Assembly: GCA_963854835.1 (NCBI GenBank)
Contig: OY978529.1
Location: 34,344,055 to 34,408,054, forward strand
Source of the DNA: Megamerina dolium
Lineage: Eukaryota > Arthropoda > Insecta > Diptera > Megamerinidae
DNA: 64,000 bases
Direction of reading: 5' to 3'
The notes beneath the pieces were generated by a model that was not told where the DNA came from, did no database searches, and worked only from the letters and a program-made list of their open reading frames with translations. The position numbers and the translations under genes are program-made. Below are positions 11,590 through 22,900 of this stretch, in pieces (the stretch's first letter is position 1; each line of letters starts with the position of its first letter).

Positions 11590-12690
11590 TGGTACCAGTG
11601 GCTGAACCACAGATATTCAACTGTGTCCCACAATTAGCCTTAAATGCCGTTTTGACACCTTAGACTTCGCAAAGTCCCATTTAGATAGATGACTGAGGAT
11701 ATAGCTAGATCCATTCTGTCGAAATTATTATCGCTATAGGTTCTTCGGCTAGGTCATGTCGAGCGAATGGAAGAACACGCTCCAGCTAAGAAGGTGTTAT
11801 ATTCGGAACCCGCTGGAGGACGACGCAGAAGACGAAGACCTAACCTCCGGTAGAAAGACCAAGTACCGGAGAACCTGACGGAGCTTGGAATTCTAACTGG
11901 CGCCAGCTAGCGAAAAACAGAGATGCCTGGCGAAGCATGTTATGGTCACATAAGTAAGTAAGTAAATAAGTATAGGTTCTTCGGACTAACTTCTGAACAG
12001 TCGCACAGATTGTCAGGGAAGTGCTTTCCTAGGAAATGGGTGAGTGTCTCCTTCTGAACGAATTTCCAAGAACTTCGACAGTGAGTATTAAAAGGTATTC
12101 ATAGTTTCTCTACATGAGTCTCTATGTGGTAGTGACGCGAAAACCCCATCGTGAGCCTATCAGCAATGCTGCGGTTAATAAGTTGCAGGGTACTAGTCTT
12201 GCTTTACACAGTCCGAGTCAAATATAATATATTGCACGCTATGAGTGAGCTCTTAGTTACTAGTTGGTAATAGGTAATAGCTTATTTTGACAAACTCCAA
12301 GAGAACATAAACCTGTACCATAGGAGTCATATCCAAAGAAGTACCAAAGTAGCCCAATTCGTGTGCTTTCTCATACCTTTTGATGTTCCTATGATGACCC
12401 AAATCCAAATGAGAATGATAACAGCAAACTTATTTACTCTACTATGTTCCTAACTGCATTCCTGTACCAACTTAGATTTTGTAGCAATGGTTTTGAGAGC
12501 TTTTATTGCAATCTGGCTGTCAAGGAATACATCAACATTATATCAACATTATATATATCTTTGATCTGATTTCCGATTAGTCAACATGCCTCTCTAATTT
12601 CTAGAACCGAAAAATCGTGGTCTCTTTAAGTAAGCAAAATTTTAGTGATTTATGGCTGCGTGTAACGAGAAAACTATTGTGCTCATCCCG
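11590..12690 (-). mobile_element. R1/I-like LINE 3' portion, degenerate, with nested RTE copy
   Basis: On the minus strand an RNase H fragment is readable (VFLDSQIAIKALKTIATKSKLV, 12420-12690 region, broken). It is followed by a C-terminal zinc-knuckle-like region with ETLTHFLGK and a closing SPKNL segment near 11975-12000. That SPKNL codon run is the target site duplicated by the RTE insertion at 11749-11970; the LINE continues on the other side to about 11590. Many stops; a relic only. Confidence 0.6.
11749..11970 (+). mobile_element. RTE-like LINE, 222-bp 3' end copy with target duplication
   Basis: This is the last ~220 bp of the same LINE family as 42615-45088: [20 protein letters not shown]...GGRR, the end of the ORF, then a TAAG-repeat tail. 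A 14-bp direct repeat TATAGGTTCTTCGG flanks it at 11735-11748 and 11971-11984. This shows target-primed insertion of a strongly 5'-truncated copy. Confidence 0.9.
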
Positions 12691-12814
12691 CTTTCCATCT
12701 TGAAACTATAGGTATAAACCCGGATGTTATATTCCATTTGAAAACAATTTCTTTTCCTATTACATTCCTCGCTGGAAACCTTACCCTGCAATCGCTATTC
12801 GAAAATTAATTGTA

Positions 12815-13500
12815 AAATCAAAACCTCCGTTCGGTATAAAACAGCGGGAAGAGGTCCTTCCCGATTTTCACTGCACAACGGGAGTTATACAGTGTCATTT
12901 GTTCACAGGTGTGAACCATGAGACAAGATGTCATAGTCTCTTACTGACACCAATTCACATCCGAGTTTGTGCCTCCGCATGGTAACTGTAATATATATCA
13001 CAGAATGCTCTTTCAGTGGAACCCTGTATCGTCTATAGCATTTCCTGAAGTGTGGTGATGTCAGCCCTATATTTGTCGTGCACATGAATCAGCTGAGTGG
13101 AGACACCTTCCCTATAGAGGGATCGGCCATTCCAGGTGCATCGCAGTTCTTTTTTCGTTTGCGGGGGCCGTCAATAAAAGGGAGAGCCCTTATCCGAGGC
13201 ACAGTTTGTTTATTCATCGGAAGAAGTTTTTATGTGGTGGGCCCCAAACTCAACGCACAACCTCTAACCGAGGAAGATTTCGCCACGTACTTGGTGCCAG
13301 GAAGACGTTGCCCGGTGATCACCACGTGGAGTACCCCCCATCGAAAAATGATGGTGACCCTAATTACAAAGTGAAGATGCCATCAGATAGTGCGTAGAAC
13401 CAATTACATGACGTCCAGTGAGTTGACTTGCGGTGAGTTCTAGCCCCACCCACCGGTTTGAGGCAGTTTAACACGTTACCTTGCGAAAACACCACCAGAC
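12815..13500 (-). mobile_element. RTE-like LINE, 5' end with internal deletion
   Basis: Read on the minus strand, 13500 to about 13140 matches the 5' untranslated segment also found at 18979-19155. Next comes the N-terminus of the AP endonuclease (WNGRSLYREGVSTQLIHVHD, then KYRADITTLQEM, with stops). At about 12900 it jumps directly into the RT segment [16 protein letters not shown], which also occurs in the plus-strand copy at 44070-44120. So the copy lost the middle of its ORF. Confidence 0.8.
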
Positions 13501-14006
13501 CACCCATTTCATTATTCTCTCATCAATAACATTATTGGACATATCTGTCTTTTGTTGAACTGTAATTCTTTATCGTTTCCATTTGAATAGAAGCGATCTC
13601 TTTTTGCGGTAACTTATAAGAAACATTCCAAGTTTAAAAAATTCTGTTCCGCAATCATACGAATGCCATAATTCCATGTCGACCACTCGTGGAACGTTTC
13701 ACATAATTTAGTTTCATACAAAAATATTTCAAAGATTATTTTTACATAAGTACTTCCTTTATTCGCCGTTGTATTCATGTATTCATATTTTCGAAAACAG
13801 TAAATGCTGGTTTAACAATTAAAACCCCAATTATGACGGATTTGTACAGATTAAAAACACACAAAGAGAATCACACTAGAATAAAACTTTACACAATTGA
13901 TGGAATCGAAATAACCATCTTCAGTGAAGGTGGTTGTGATGTGGTGCCAAGTTGTGCAGCATTCATATACCTTACTTGTTTATCATACTCATACAAGAAA
14001 TATATA

Positions 14007-14481
14007 CCAGGTGTACAAGCTTAAATCCGCTGTTTGCTCGTAGATGGCGTTAGTGAGCTATTATCGACTGTGCATCCTTTTTTTATGAGTTCGACACCTG
14101 TTTACATCAATTAGTAAACATCATCAGTGATTTCATACAACAACATACATTTTTCCTCGTATAAACATGTCTAATTTCGTGCCAGAAAAATAGCATATGC
14201 GGGAAGCTCTACTTTTTTGCTTCAATTTGAAGAAATCTGCTGCTGAGTCGCATCGAATGCTTGTGGAGACAGTGCGCTATCGGCAACCACTTGCAGAGAC
14301 TGGTTTCGTCGGTTCAAAGAAGGCCATTTTGACTGGAGTGACAAGAAGCGTGAAAATAGACCCAGAAAAGTTTGGATGAGGACGAACAGTTAGGTGTTAC
14401 TCAACAAGCCATTTCCATACGTTTACGAGCCATGGGGTTTTATTTGACCGAAAAACAGCGTATTTAAGCTTGTACACCTGA
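14007..14481 (+). mobile_element. internally deleted mariner, TIRs and TA duplication intact
   Basis: The terminal inverted repeats read [C/T]CAGGTGTACAAGC, TTAAAT[C/A]CGCTGTTT, and TA flanks each end (14005-14006 and 14482-14483). Inside, at about 14168-14450, is a broken N-terminal mariner segment: MSNFVPEK, stop, then MREALLFCFNLKKSAAESHR and, further on, VTQQAISIRLRAMG in shifted frames. The catalytic domain has been deleted. At 475 bp it is a non-autonomous derivative. Confidence 0.88.
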
Positions 14482-14911
14482 TATGTTACGTTTTGAATAG
14501 ATCTAATGCATGTAAATATATTTGCATATTATAATACAAGCAATTAGAATATATAATGATAATAATCAAATGCTTAGTAACATAAATAGCATTGATAACT
14601 TTTCAATTTAAACTCACCTATCGAATTTTTTTTAGAACCAATTTTCCTTTCCCTACTCTGAACTGAGGGTTAATATGCAAGATCATTAATCACACACAGA
14701 ACATCTGATCTAATTATGTATTTACTATATTCTTATCATCAGTTTATGTTGTTGTTGTTTTTGTGTTAAACGTATAATAATTACTTGAACTTTTTGCTTG
14801 TCAAAAATATATAAAAAATATATTTTAAATAAGAGAGAAATATATTACCACATGAGACTATTAGTAAACAAACAAATCTGATGATAATAAATACATAGAA
14901 TTTATTGTGTA

Positions 14912-15471
14912 TAAAAGGTGCGACAATTATGTATTAAGACTCGAACCATATCTCAGCAATCAAGCGCGCCATCTATGTGTGAGCACATGCGTTTTGAAGC
15001 TTCAACCTTCCTCTACTAACTGTCAAAATTTCATGGCATTTGGTTGACATTTCATGTTTATTGACATTCATTTTACAAAACACGTGTTCGTTTGATGTTG
15101 AAATTGTAGCATGGAGCACGATAATGCACCAAGTCACACAGCACTCATTGTTCGTGAATTTTTGGCTCGGAATCAGGTCTGTGTGTTGAATCACCCGCCG
15201 TATTTACCTGATTTGGCACCGTGCGACTTCTTTTTGTTTCCAAAACTGAAAATTGAAGTTGAAAGGATGCTTTTTTTTATAACATTCAGACCATACAACG
15301 GGCTTCGACGAGGGCACTGGAGGCAATTCCGAAAAATGAGCTGGAATATGCGTTTGAATCACTATTAAATCGATGTAACAAGTGTATTGAATCAGGAGGA
15401 GAATATTTCGAATAAATATACCGAAAAATTAGCAGATATCGTGTTTTAATACATAATTGTCGCACCTTGTA
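14912..15471 (+). mobile_element. internally deleted mariner (DD34D remnant)
   Basis: The 560-bp element has TIRs beginning TA[A/C]AAGGTGCGACAATTATG (about 26 bp, two or three mismatches) and TA on both sides (14910-14911 and 15472-15473). The interior keeps a piece of the transposase catalytic core at 15111-15300: HDNAPSHTALIVREFL...NHPPYLPDLAPCDFFLFPKL. The spacing is 34 residues from the second to the third Asp, the DD34D mariner signature. The N-terminal half is missing. Confidence 0.9.
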
Positions 15472-15879
15472 TATGTATATTTTTTAAAAATTATATGTAA
15501 TCAATAGAAATTAAATAAACCACAATGATTTAATGCCATCTGCTTGTGACGTCAATTCCATGAGTGTAAACCGTAACCAAAGGGGGTTAAGTGGCTTATT
15601 TGAACCCGTCCAGCAGGGCAATTCTTCAACGAAAATTCTTCCAAAATAAATATAAGATATATTAGAAACTGTGGAAATATACGGAAACCTTGGTAACATA
15701 CCACAGCAAAGTATGAAAACCGTGGTATAATTGGAAACCCTAGTAACGCATGAAAACCGCAGAAACATGTGAAAATCGCGACAACTTATAGCGGTGTACA
15801 TTTCCACCTCCAATTGTTTGATTTATAGCGCACATATGTATATTGAGGAATATTTCGTATGTTTACGTTTGAAATTCCA

Positions 15880-17275
15880 AGTACTTCCAGATTCTTCAGT
15901 ACTTAGTTTCTTTCCCCAGAAGAGATAGACTTACTCATTGTTTACATTTTCCAGTAGGGTTTTCTAAGCTGGCGCATTTTCTTGCATGTATTCCATATGG
16001 CTAAACCAGCGCAATCACCAAATGGGCTTAACTATGTCAAGTGGGTGCCGTAGCTCAGTGATTTGTGTTGGTCTTCGAAGCCGTAAGTCGTGTGTTTGAT
16101 CCTTGGCTGAGGCGGCAACTTTAATATCGAAAATATTTTTCCTTCGAACGGGACACATTTGTCAGCGAGCAATTTTCAATTCTTCCAATAGCAACAATTT
16201 GACACGGAAAAACTTACTAAATGAGCTCTGTGAAAGAGTTCAGAAAATGTGCTGTCACAGGAGTTCTACCGCTCAGAATCGGCTAATACAATATAAGTAC
16301 GGCCCTTTCTAATATTGTCAAAATTTAACACACCCAAAAGAACTGAAGGAGAACATCGGTGGTGTCACAGCGGGCCATTCTGACTTAAATGGGTTCATTT
16401 ATAGAGAGGGTCTCTCACAGAGGGCGGACGACATAATCAATAAACCAATTATCTTAATATCGGCAGTCAATTTATACAGCTTATATTTATATCTTATTCA
16501 GGATTTGTCACCAACGCAAATAGAGTCAAAAATCTTATTTAAGACTCCTCTCTCTCAAACTCCAAGCAACTTCTCATCCAAGGTGAAAAGGTGATGATGA
16601 GAAACTTATAGAGTGTGGTTTTCAGTTGCCTACTTAGACCAAAGTAGCAAGTGTGATACCTCGCTTGATCTCTATGATGACATGATCTTTGCCACTTTTA
16701 AAGCGTAGTTGGCAACGGGATGTCGTCATTTTCTATTTGATGACTCCAGGTTGACCTCGTTCAACGTAAAACCCATTTTACTGTGTCGCGTAAATAAATA
16801 ATTTGCATTATTTACTCAATATTATGACTGAAGAAGTGGTACGATAAGGAATCGTCTTGGTGAAAATGTTATAATATTTGGTATTAAGTTTCGGAAAGAC
16901 GCTGAGTCTGAGCAGTGCTTGCCAAATGTTCATTGCAAAACGAGAATTAAACAGTGCAATTTTTCAAAGTCAAATGAATACTAAACTCAGATTTGGTTGG
17001 GCAGAAATAATCTCTTACCGGACTGTAAAAAGCAAATGTCGGTCTGTATTTCTTAGCTCTTCTCTAGAGCTTTGAATAGGTGGATTGTGTCGATCTGTTC
17101 TTCTAGGATATTCTCCAGGATTTTGCATCAAAACTTGATTTATATTGGATTTATCAAATCGTGAGCCATACTGACTAGGTCCAATCAGGGCATGTTTTAG
17201 TGTAATCATAGTCTGCTTCTAAGTTGATGCACGCTGACAAGCAGCTTATCACCTCCGGTTTTTAATAAATCGGCA
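15880..17275 (-). pseudogene. RTE-like LINE reverse transcriptase relic, interrupted by a SINE
   Basis: On the minus strand the order follows the family ORF. First KTGGDKLL near 17260, then the degenerate QYGSRFDKSN...NPGEYPRRTDRHNPPIQ (matching [10 protein letters not shown]...[10 protein letters not shown]), YSPVRDYFCPTKSEFSI, and LKNCTV. Near 16700-16430 come [12 protein letters not shown] and KTTLYK-like text and IRYKYKLYKL. Last is WFSHMEYMQENAPAKKTL at 16025-15880. Stops and frameshifts are frequent. The SINE at 16043-16352 splits the C-terminal region. Confidence 0.72.
16043..16352 (+). mobile_element. tRNA-derived SINE, plus orientation
   Basis: The head CCGTAGCTCAGTGATTTGTG contains an A-box-like TAGCTCAGTGA, and GTGTTTGATCC is a B-box-like sequence about 40 bp later. 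The pair marks an RNA polymerase III promoter of tRNA type. The body (CCAATAGCAACAATTTG, GAGCTCTGTGAAAGAG, GTACGGCCCTTTC) matches the complete copy at 37099-37440 read in reverse. The 3' A/T tail is not preserved. It lies inside an RTE relic of opposite orientation. Confidence 0.75.
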
Positions 17276-18929
17276 AGTCAGCAGCACTTCCAACATCGCT
17301 GTTCTTCAAAGTACGACTTTTTTGATCTCGCCATGATTGAGTGGTGGATATTCTCGTGATTTAGATGCTCGGACAATATCTGAATCTTGCGCAATTTTCC
17401 ATAGCGTCGTAATTCAGTAACTGGGAGAACTTTTACCCCTCCATCGAGTATTATTTTAGCACATGTGATCATTGTAAGGTAATAAGCTCGATCTGAACAA
17501 TTAAACAAGTATCTTAGACTCAAACCTGTTCAAGGCGGTCACGAAGAGATTATAGGTAATGGAAAATTTGACAGGGTTATATTCAAAATATTAAGATTGC
17601 TTTTTATAAATATAATAAAAAACTGTATTGTGGATATGCTTTAGATTTTAGGAAAATAACATTTTCTGACAAGACTCCATATCAAAAAAGTAAACCAGTT
17701 CTCCGATGGAATTAAAAAATTTGTTTTTTTTTTTTTTTGTATCAGATGATGTGAAAAATTAGTTGTATTTAGTGGTTGTGTAACAAGTTGGCTTGGTTTG
17801 ATTGTGTAAACAATAAAACATGTGCGTTGTGGCAAGCATCGACAAGCGACATTGCATCCAAGCAAAGTCAGTCAGTCAAACAGCCTTTAAGTTAACTGTA
17901 AGCTAAGTACTCGTATCTACTTGTAGTGTCAAATACAAATTGACAGATATGAAAGTATATATTTTTAAAAATAGACATAACGAATGGTAAATGAAAGGCA
18001 TAGCATGTAAATACTGGGACGAAATACAAAGACGATGCATGCATGAATGGTCGATGTCGATTGCAAACCACCACTCAATGACTGAATCGAAGGACATTAT
18101 GTAAATATTTGTTGCTAATATGGCTGTTGTTCTATTCTAATATGTAGGAATGTTTAGTCTTTTTGCTCATAAGAAATTGCAGTAAACAGGGATTTGCATT
18201 GTGGCGTAAGATTTCGAACGAGTCACTACCATGCACATAATAACAACCACAATCAAATACATATGTAGTCAAGTCAATATCAAGCCAGTAGCGCCCCACA
18301 ATCAGACTAGACCATACACATTTTGAATGGATGTGTTGCTGCTGCTGCTGCTGTTGCTGTTGCTGCCATTTTTGATGAACTTTCGAAACATTATGATTAT
18401 TGTTATTGACAACTTGTTGGAGGAGGGATGTTGTTGAAAGGCAAATGCTCTCTTTTCATTTTTCAGAAAAGTATTTCGTAAAATGACGAACATAATCCTT
18501 AAAACGAAACACAATAAACAACAGTCGAGCCAATATGAAAGATGGTAGTAATACGTAAGAAGAAAGCTGTACCTACTGAGGAGCCATGTACTCGTAGTTA
18601 GTAGCATGAAATATTGCAATAGCATTTATTTATATATTGTGTAACATTGTGATTGTTTGCAAATGGCGTGTGGTAAATGTTGATGATGTTATTGAAAGTT
18701 TTTCAAATTAAAATTAAAAAACTATGGACGGAATTTGATTCATACAGAAACGAATCGGAGAAAGTATTGTAACCGACTCAAAGTCAATTCATAACATTTT
18801 GGTTTTTAGTCTCAAATGAAAGACAAATGAATTTATTGATATTGTTTATATGTGTGAATATTTTGATACATTGTGAAGAGCATGTCAATTCCCTTGAACA
18901 TATTTTTGAATAAAATTTTTGTTTGAAAT
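17276..18929. other. no gene seen; CTG-rich microsatellite
   Basis: AT-rich DNA with a T run near 17726-17741 and a (GCT/GTT)n microsatellite at 18338-18366. The minus-strand open frame across the latter encodes mainly Ser/Asn from the repeat. No domain is recognised. Confidence 0.4.
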
Positions 18930-18945
18930 AGTATGAATTTCTGCT

Positions 18946-19980
18946 CCGAGGCATATTTGTTTTTTTCATTGGGGGGGTTTTTTATGTGTCGGGTCCCAAA
19001 CCCAACGCACAACCTCTAACCGAGAAAATTTTCGCCACTCACTTCAGCCGCCTCCCAGCGGCAGTGAGTTGACTTGCGATGAGTTCAACAAGGATTGCGC
19101 TAGCCCCATCTGGTTGAGGCAGTTAGACACGTTACCTTGCGAAAACACCACCAGACGTATGCCGACGATATTGACATAATCGGCATGAACACGCGAGCAG
19201 TCAGTGCAGCATTCTCAGAGTTGGAAAGAGAGTCGCGTCAGATGGGTCTCACGGTGAACGAGGGCAAGACGAAGTATCTAGTGTCAACAAACAAAGAGTC
19301 CCCGCGTCTTGGACAGCACGTCACTGTTGACAACTACGCTTTTGAAGTAGTAAGGGACTTTGTCTATCTTGGAACCAGCATTAACAGCAGTAATGACGTC
19401 AGCTTGGAGATCATGCGTAGGATAACTCTTGCTAACAGGTGTTCTTTGGGTTGAGTAAGCAATTGAGAAGTCGAGTCCTCTCTCGAAGAACGAAAACTAC
19501 ACTCTACAAGTCTCTCATCATGCCTGTCCTAACATATGGCGCTGAAGCCTGGACAATTTCCACCTCGGATGAGCGAATACTTGGAGTTTTCGAGAGAAAA
19601 GTCCTACGCAAGATCTTTGGACCTATTTGCGTTGGTGGCGAGTACCGAATAAGGTACAACCATGAGCTGTACGAGCTGTATGCCGATATTGACATAGTAA
19701 AGCGCATCAAAATCCAGCGGCTGCGCTGGCTAGGTCATGTCGAGCGAATGGAAGAACACGCTCCAGCTAAGAAGGTGTTATATTCGGAACCCGCTGGAGG
19801 ACGGCGCAGAAGAGGAAGACCAAACCTCCGGTGGAAAGACCAAGTACTGGAGAACCTGACGGCGCTTGGAATTTCTGACTGGCGCCAGCTAGTGAAGAAC
19901 AGAGATGGCTGGCGAAGCATGTTATTTTCGGCCTAAATCGATATTCGGTTGTTATGGCCACATAAGTAAGTAAGTAAGTA
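18946..19980 (+). mobile_element. RTE-like LINE copy with inverted 5' part (twin priming)
   Basis: A perfect 16-bp direct repeat, AGTATGAATTTCTGCT, flanks the element (18930-18945 and 19981-19996). The first ~210 bp (to about 19157) is the family's 5' untranslated segment in reverse orientation, the same strand sense as in the minus-strand copy at 13220-13498. At about 19158 the sequence switches to the plus-strand RT segment starting at [10 protein letters not shown] and runs to the (TAAG)n tail. One insertion with an inverted 5' part is the known product of twin priming. Confidence 0.88.
19158..19936 (+). pseudogene. RTE-like LINE ORF, C-terminal part
   Basis: This encodes the end of the RT domain and the C-terminal extension: [10 protein letters not shown] (catalytic motif C), [34 protein letters not shown], then [19 protein letters not shown] and the closing [13 protein letters not shown]. 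One frame change near 19440 (RCYFGL became RCSLG plus a stop) separates two otherwise open parts. It is nearly identical to the copy at 44260-45044, so both inserted recently in evolutionary terms. Confidence 0.88.
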
Positions 19981-20429
19981 AGTATGAATTTCTGCTAAGA
20001 TTCCTCTAAAAATGTCACATTTTCAAGTACAAAGCATTTCTCTAAGAATAACTAAAAAACAAATTCAAATTGCAAAGAACTGATAAGTTTTGTAAGAAGA
20101 AAAAAAAAACTAAAATACTAGATTTTCAGACTGGAACTGGAAGCCAAGGTAAAAAAAATCTAAAAATGCACATATTTTTAGAATAGGAGTGGCACAACAC
20201 CATCAATTGCGTAAGATTGTAGGAAAAGGATATTATTATTTTTAAAATTTGGTCACAGAGCCATTTTAAAAACTTTTATATTCTTGCCGCAAAAAACAAA
20301 CAAGAGTTTTTGTGTAGCCAAGTTCTAATTCCTCCGAGTCTTTTAAAATTTTCCATCGGCATCCATCAAGAAATGCATACACCATTACACATATTTGCCA
20401 TTAACAGCTTCGAACAACTTCGACCGAAC

Positions 20430-20682
20430 ATCTCCTTCTGGCCAAATCGCCGAAAGAATTGCCAATTCCGCTAAGTGCCATGAAATCTCTTCTAAAAGAG
20501 CTCTGTGACAAAGCTCAGAAAAAGTGATGTCACGAGGGTTAAGCAATTTGGAAACGACTAATATAAGTAGGTCCCTTTAAATACTGTCTAAAAATTTAGC
20601 ACGCACAACAGTACTGGAAGAGCAGCTAGCGCAAAGGGCCCTTCAGTCCTTATAAGTGCCGAATATTTATTTTTCTTTACTA
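20430..20682 (+). mobile_element. tRNA-derived SINE, head missing
   Basis: Body and tail match the complete SINE read in reverse: GAAAGAATTGCCAATT, AAGAGCTCTGTGACAAAGCTC, ATAAGTAGGTCCCTTT, GCACGCACAACAGTACTGG and CTTATAAGTGCCGAATATTT, then a T-rich tail. The tRNA-like head is absent (5' truncated). Confidence 0.72.
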
Positions 20683-21059
20683 TAAAGGACCTGATGTGGC
20701 AATTGCCGAATTTTATTGGAAATATTTTGTTTCTTGAGTTGTTTGTTTGTGAGCTCTTCCAAAAGTTTTTACCACAAATTTCTTTGCTGTCGCAATTATG
20801 GACATTTGTTTTCCGACAAATGGGAATTGATTTGCACCTCTTACAAGATTGGGTACCGCAGCTCCGTTGGTTAGAGATTTGCACAAATTCAGCAGATCGA
20901 ACTCTTGCCGCCACCTATTTAACATATTGGCTTCAGAAACATAAACAAAAAAGGTCTTCCAGACGGTGCCCATCACTCGACATTCCAGAATCGACTAATA
21001 GAAATAGATCCCTTCCAGCCATAAAAGAAACACGGGATAATACTTGCAAAATTCTAGAA
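20683..21059. other. open frame of unknown nature, no gene supported
   Basis: A 126-codon plus-strand open frame (20694-21074) lies between a SINE and an LINE relic. It has no domain I recognise and no supporting splice or promoter signal. It is most likely part of an unidentified repeat. Confidence 0.25.
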
Positions 21060-21260
21060 AAAAATTATGCTTAAGCATTGTAGATCTATTTGCATTGACG
21101 TCGAGTACCGTTTTCCTGGTTTAGTCATATTAGGCCAATTGAAAATCTCGCTCTCGCCAATGAGGTGTTCTCTCCGAGATCTAATCGAAAAGCTAGGCCC
21201 AAAATCCGGCAGGAGAAGCAAGTACCGGAGAATCTGTCAGTGCTTAGAATAACTAAGTGA
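21060..21260 (+). mobile_element. RTE-like LINE C-terminal relic
   Basis: Fragments of the family's C-terminus can be followed in shifting frames: ICIDVEYRF (for ICVGGEYRI), then RKARPKIR and EKQVPENLSVLRI (for [21 protein letters not shown]). It is short and degenerate, with no tail or duplication found. Confidence 0.5.
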
Positions 21261-21630
21261 AACCAGCAATAAAAAATTGAAACGACGGCGACAAATCAGT
21301 GTTTGAACGTGGTACCTCAAGTTTTAAAAGACAATTGACTTTTTTCCTTTCAAAATCGAAGTTTTGTTTTTAAACGATTAACCGAATGTGGTTTTGACAT
21401 GCCTTGAGGATTTAGATGTGATCTAATGGAAGATGAAATTTACGTTGAGCCATTTTTCATTAGATATGAAGAGGATTCAATATTTTATGTGAAAAGAAGT
21501 GGATGAAAAAAAAAATTTTTTTCGTTCTTCAAATGAGAATTCAGTTGAGTTTCGACGATTACATGGAAATAAGTTTTCTTTTAAGAACATTGAGCACATT
21601 TTCGTTAGGGAAAAATGTGAAGCTTTGTAA

Positions 21631-21860
21631 ATAAAATAAAATAAATAAATATGTGGCACTTAAAGCCCCAAAGGGCTCATTGGCCGAGCTTCTCTTCCAT
21701 TACTTTTGTGCGTCTTAAATTTTGGACAGTATTAGAATGGACCTACTTATTTTAGCCGGTTCCGAACGGCAGAACACTTGTGACTTCACGTTTTCTGATC
21801 TTTGTCACAGAGTTCTTTTTAGAAGCTTTTTCATGGAAAGTTGTTACTGTCGGAAGCTTT
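21631..21860 (-). mobile_element. tRNA-derived SINE, minus orientation
   Basis: The A/T tail (AAAATAAATAAATATGTGG) is followed by CACTTAAAGCCCCAAAGGG, TTGTGCGTCTTAAATTTTGG, GTTCCGAACGGCAGAACAC and TTTTTCATGG.AAGTTGTTAC. It is very close to 37099-37440 in the body. The right-hand part, where the tRNA head should be, diverges after about 21860. Confidence 0.78.
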
Positions 21861-22654
21861 GTACCTAAGCGATTATTCGAGTCACCTTTTGATCTGAGAC
21901 AGAGAGACCTGCTAAAGGTCTCTCTACTCTAAAAATTTGTTATATTATATTTTTCATCCGAATATCCAACATTTTATGTTGTTTATGAAGAGAACCGGAT
22001 AAAAGATTTATTTTCATTTAGTTTGATTTGGTTAGGTTTTCCCGTTAAATCGTTTATATGTAAATTTCAAGTGGAAATAATTTTTCTTTTAAAAGAGTTT
22101 AGCATAATTTGGGCCTCGAAATTCCCCATCTAATTTGAAGTGTTTCCAAAACGATGATCATGGGACCTCGTTTCCAAATAAGTTTTCGCATGGCTGATGA
22201 TCCTGTCACATTTTAACGGAAGTATTAGCAATTTACACCTGCTTCCGCAAATTTCTGTGCAAATGGACTATATGACCAGTATCAATATAATGTCTGACTG
22301 TCAAGCGATTCTACGGGTCCAAATTTCTATCTAGAAAAGATCTAGCAACTGCCATAAACTCCTCAACAAGCTCAGTAGGCACAACACTGCAACACTATGG
22401 TTGGTTCCTGAGCATGAATAGCATGAAAAGATTCTAAGGGCGGACTTTTTAAAAAAGCGCCCCAGCGATTAGTCCGAGGTCTACATCTATTGTGAGGAGT
22501 GTCAAAGGAGTATGTATTCAGTATTGCATAGGAAATATTAGAAATATGAAAATCACCATAATCACCATAAAGCAAAATGAATATCAGAACGAGTTTGGGA
22601 ACTGAACTTCTGCCAGAAAGAACCCTGGTGGCCGTTGTAATATAATCGAACCTG

Positions 22655-22900
22655 TCTTTCAGTACTGTTGTGCGTGTTAAATTCGGCCAGTATTAGAAGA
22701 GATCTATGGTGCTTGCACTATCAAATTTCGAACGGTATAACATTTTTAATTGTTTAACGTAACTGTTTTAGAAGATTTTCCATGGCAAATTGTTACTGTC
22801 AGAAGAATTGTCGATTGCTAACCGACAGGTGGGTAGCGTTCAAAAGAGAAATCTTTCTGATATCCAATTTGAGCTTCAGCCGGACCCCGAACCCCATTGG
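22655..22900 (-). mobile_element. tRNA-derived SINE, diverged
   Basis: CAGTACTGTTGTGCGTGTTA, CATGGCAAATTGTTACTGTC and GCTAACCGACAGGTGGGTA match the body. CAGCCGGACCCCGAACCCC near 22875 corresponds to the start of the (reversed) tRNA B-box. The tail end is lost. Confidence 0.65.
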
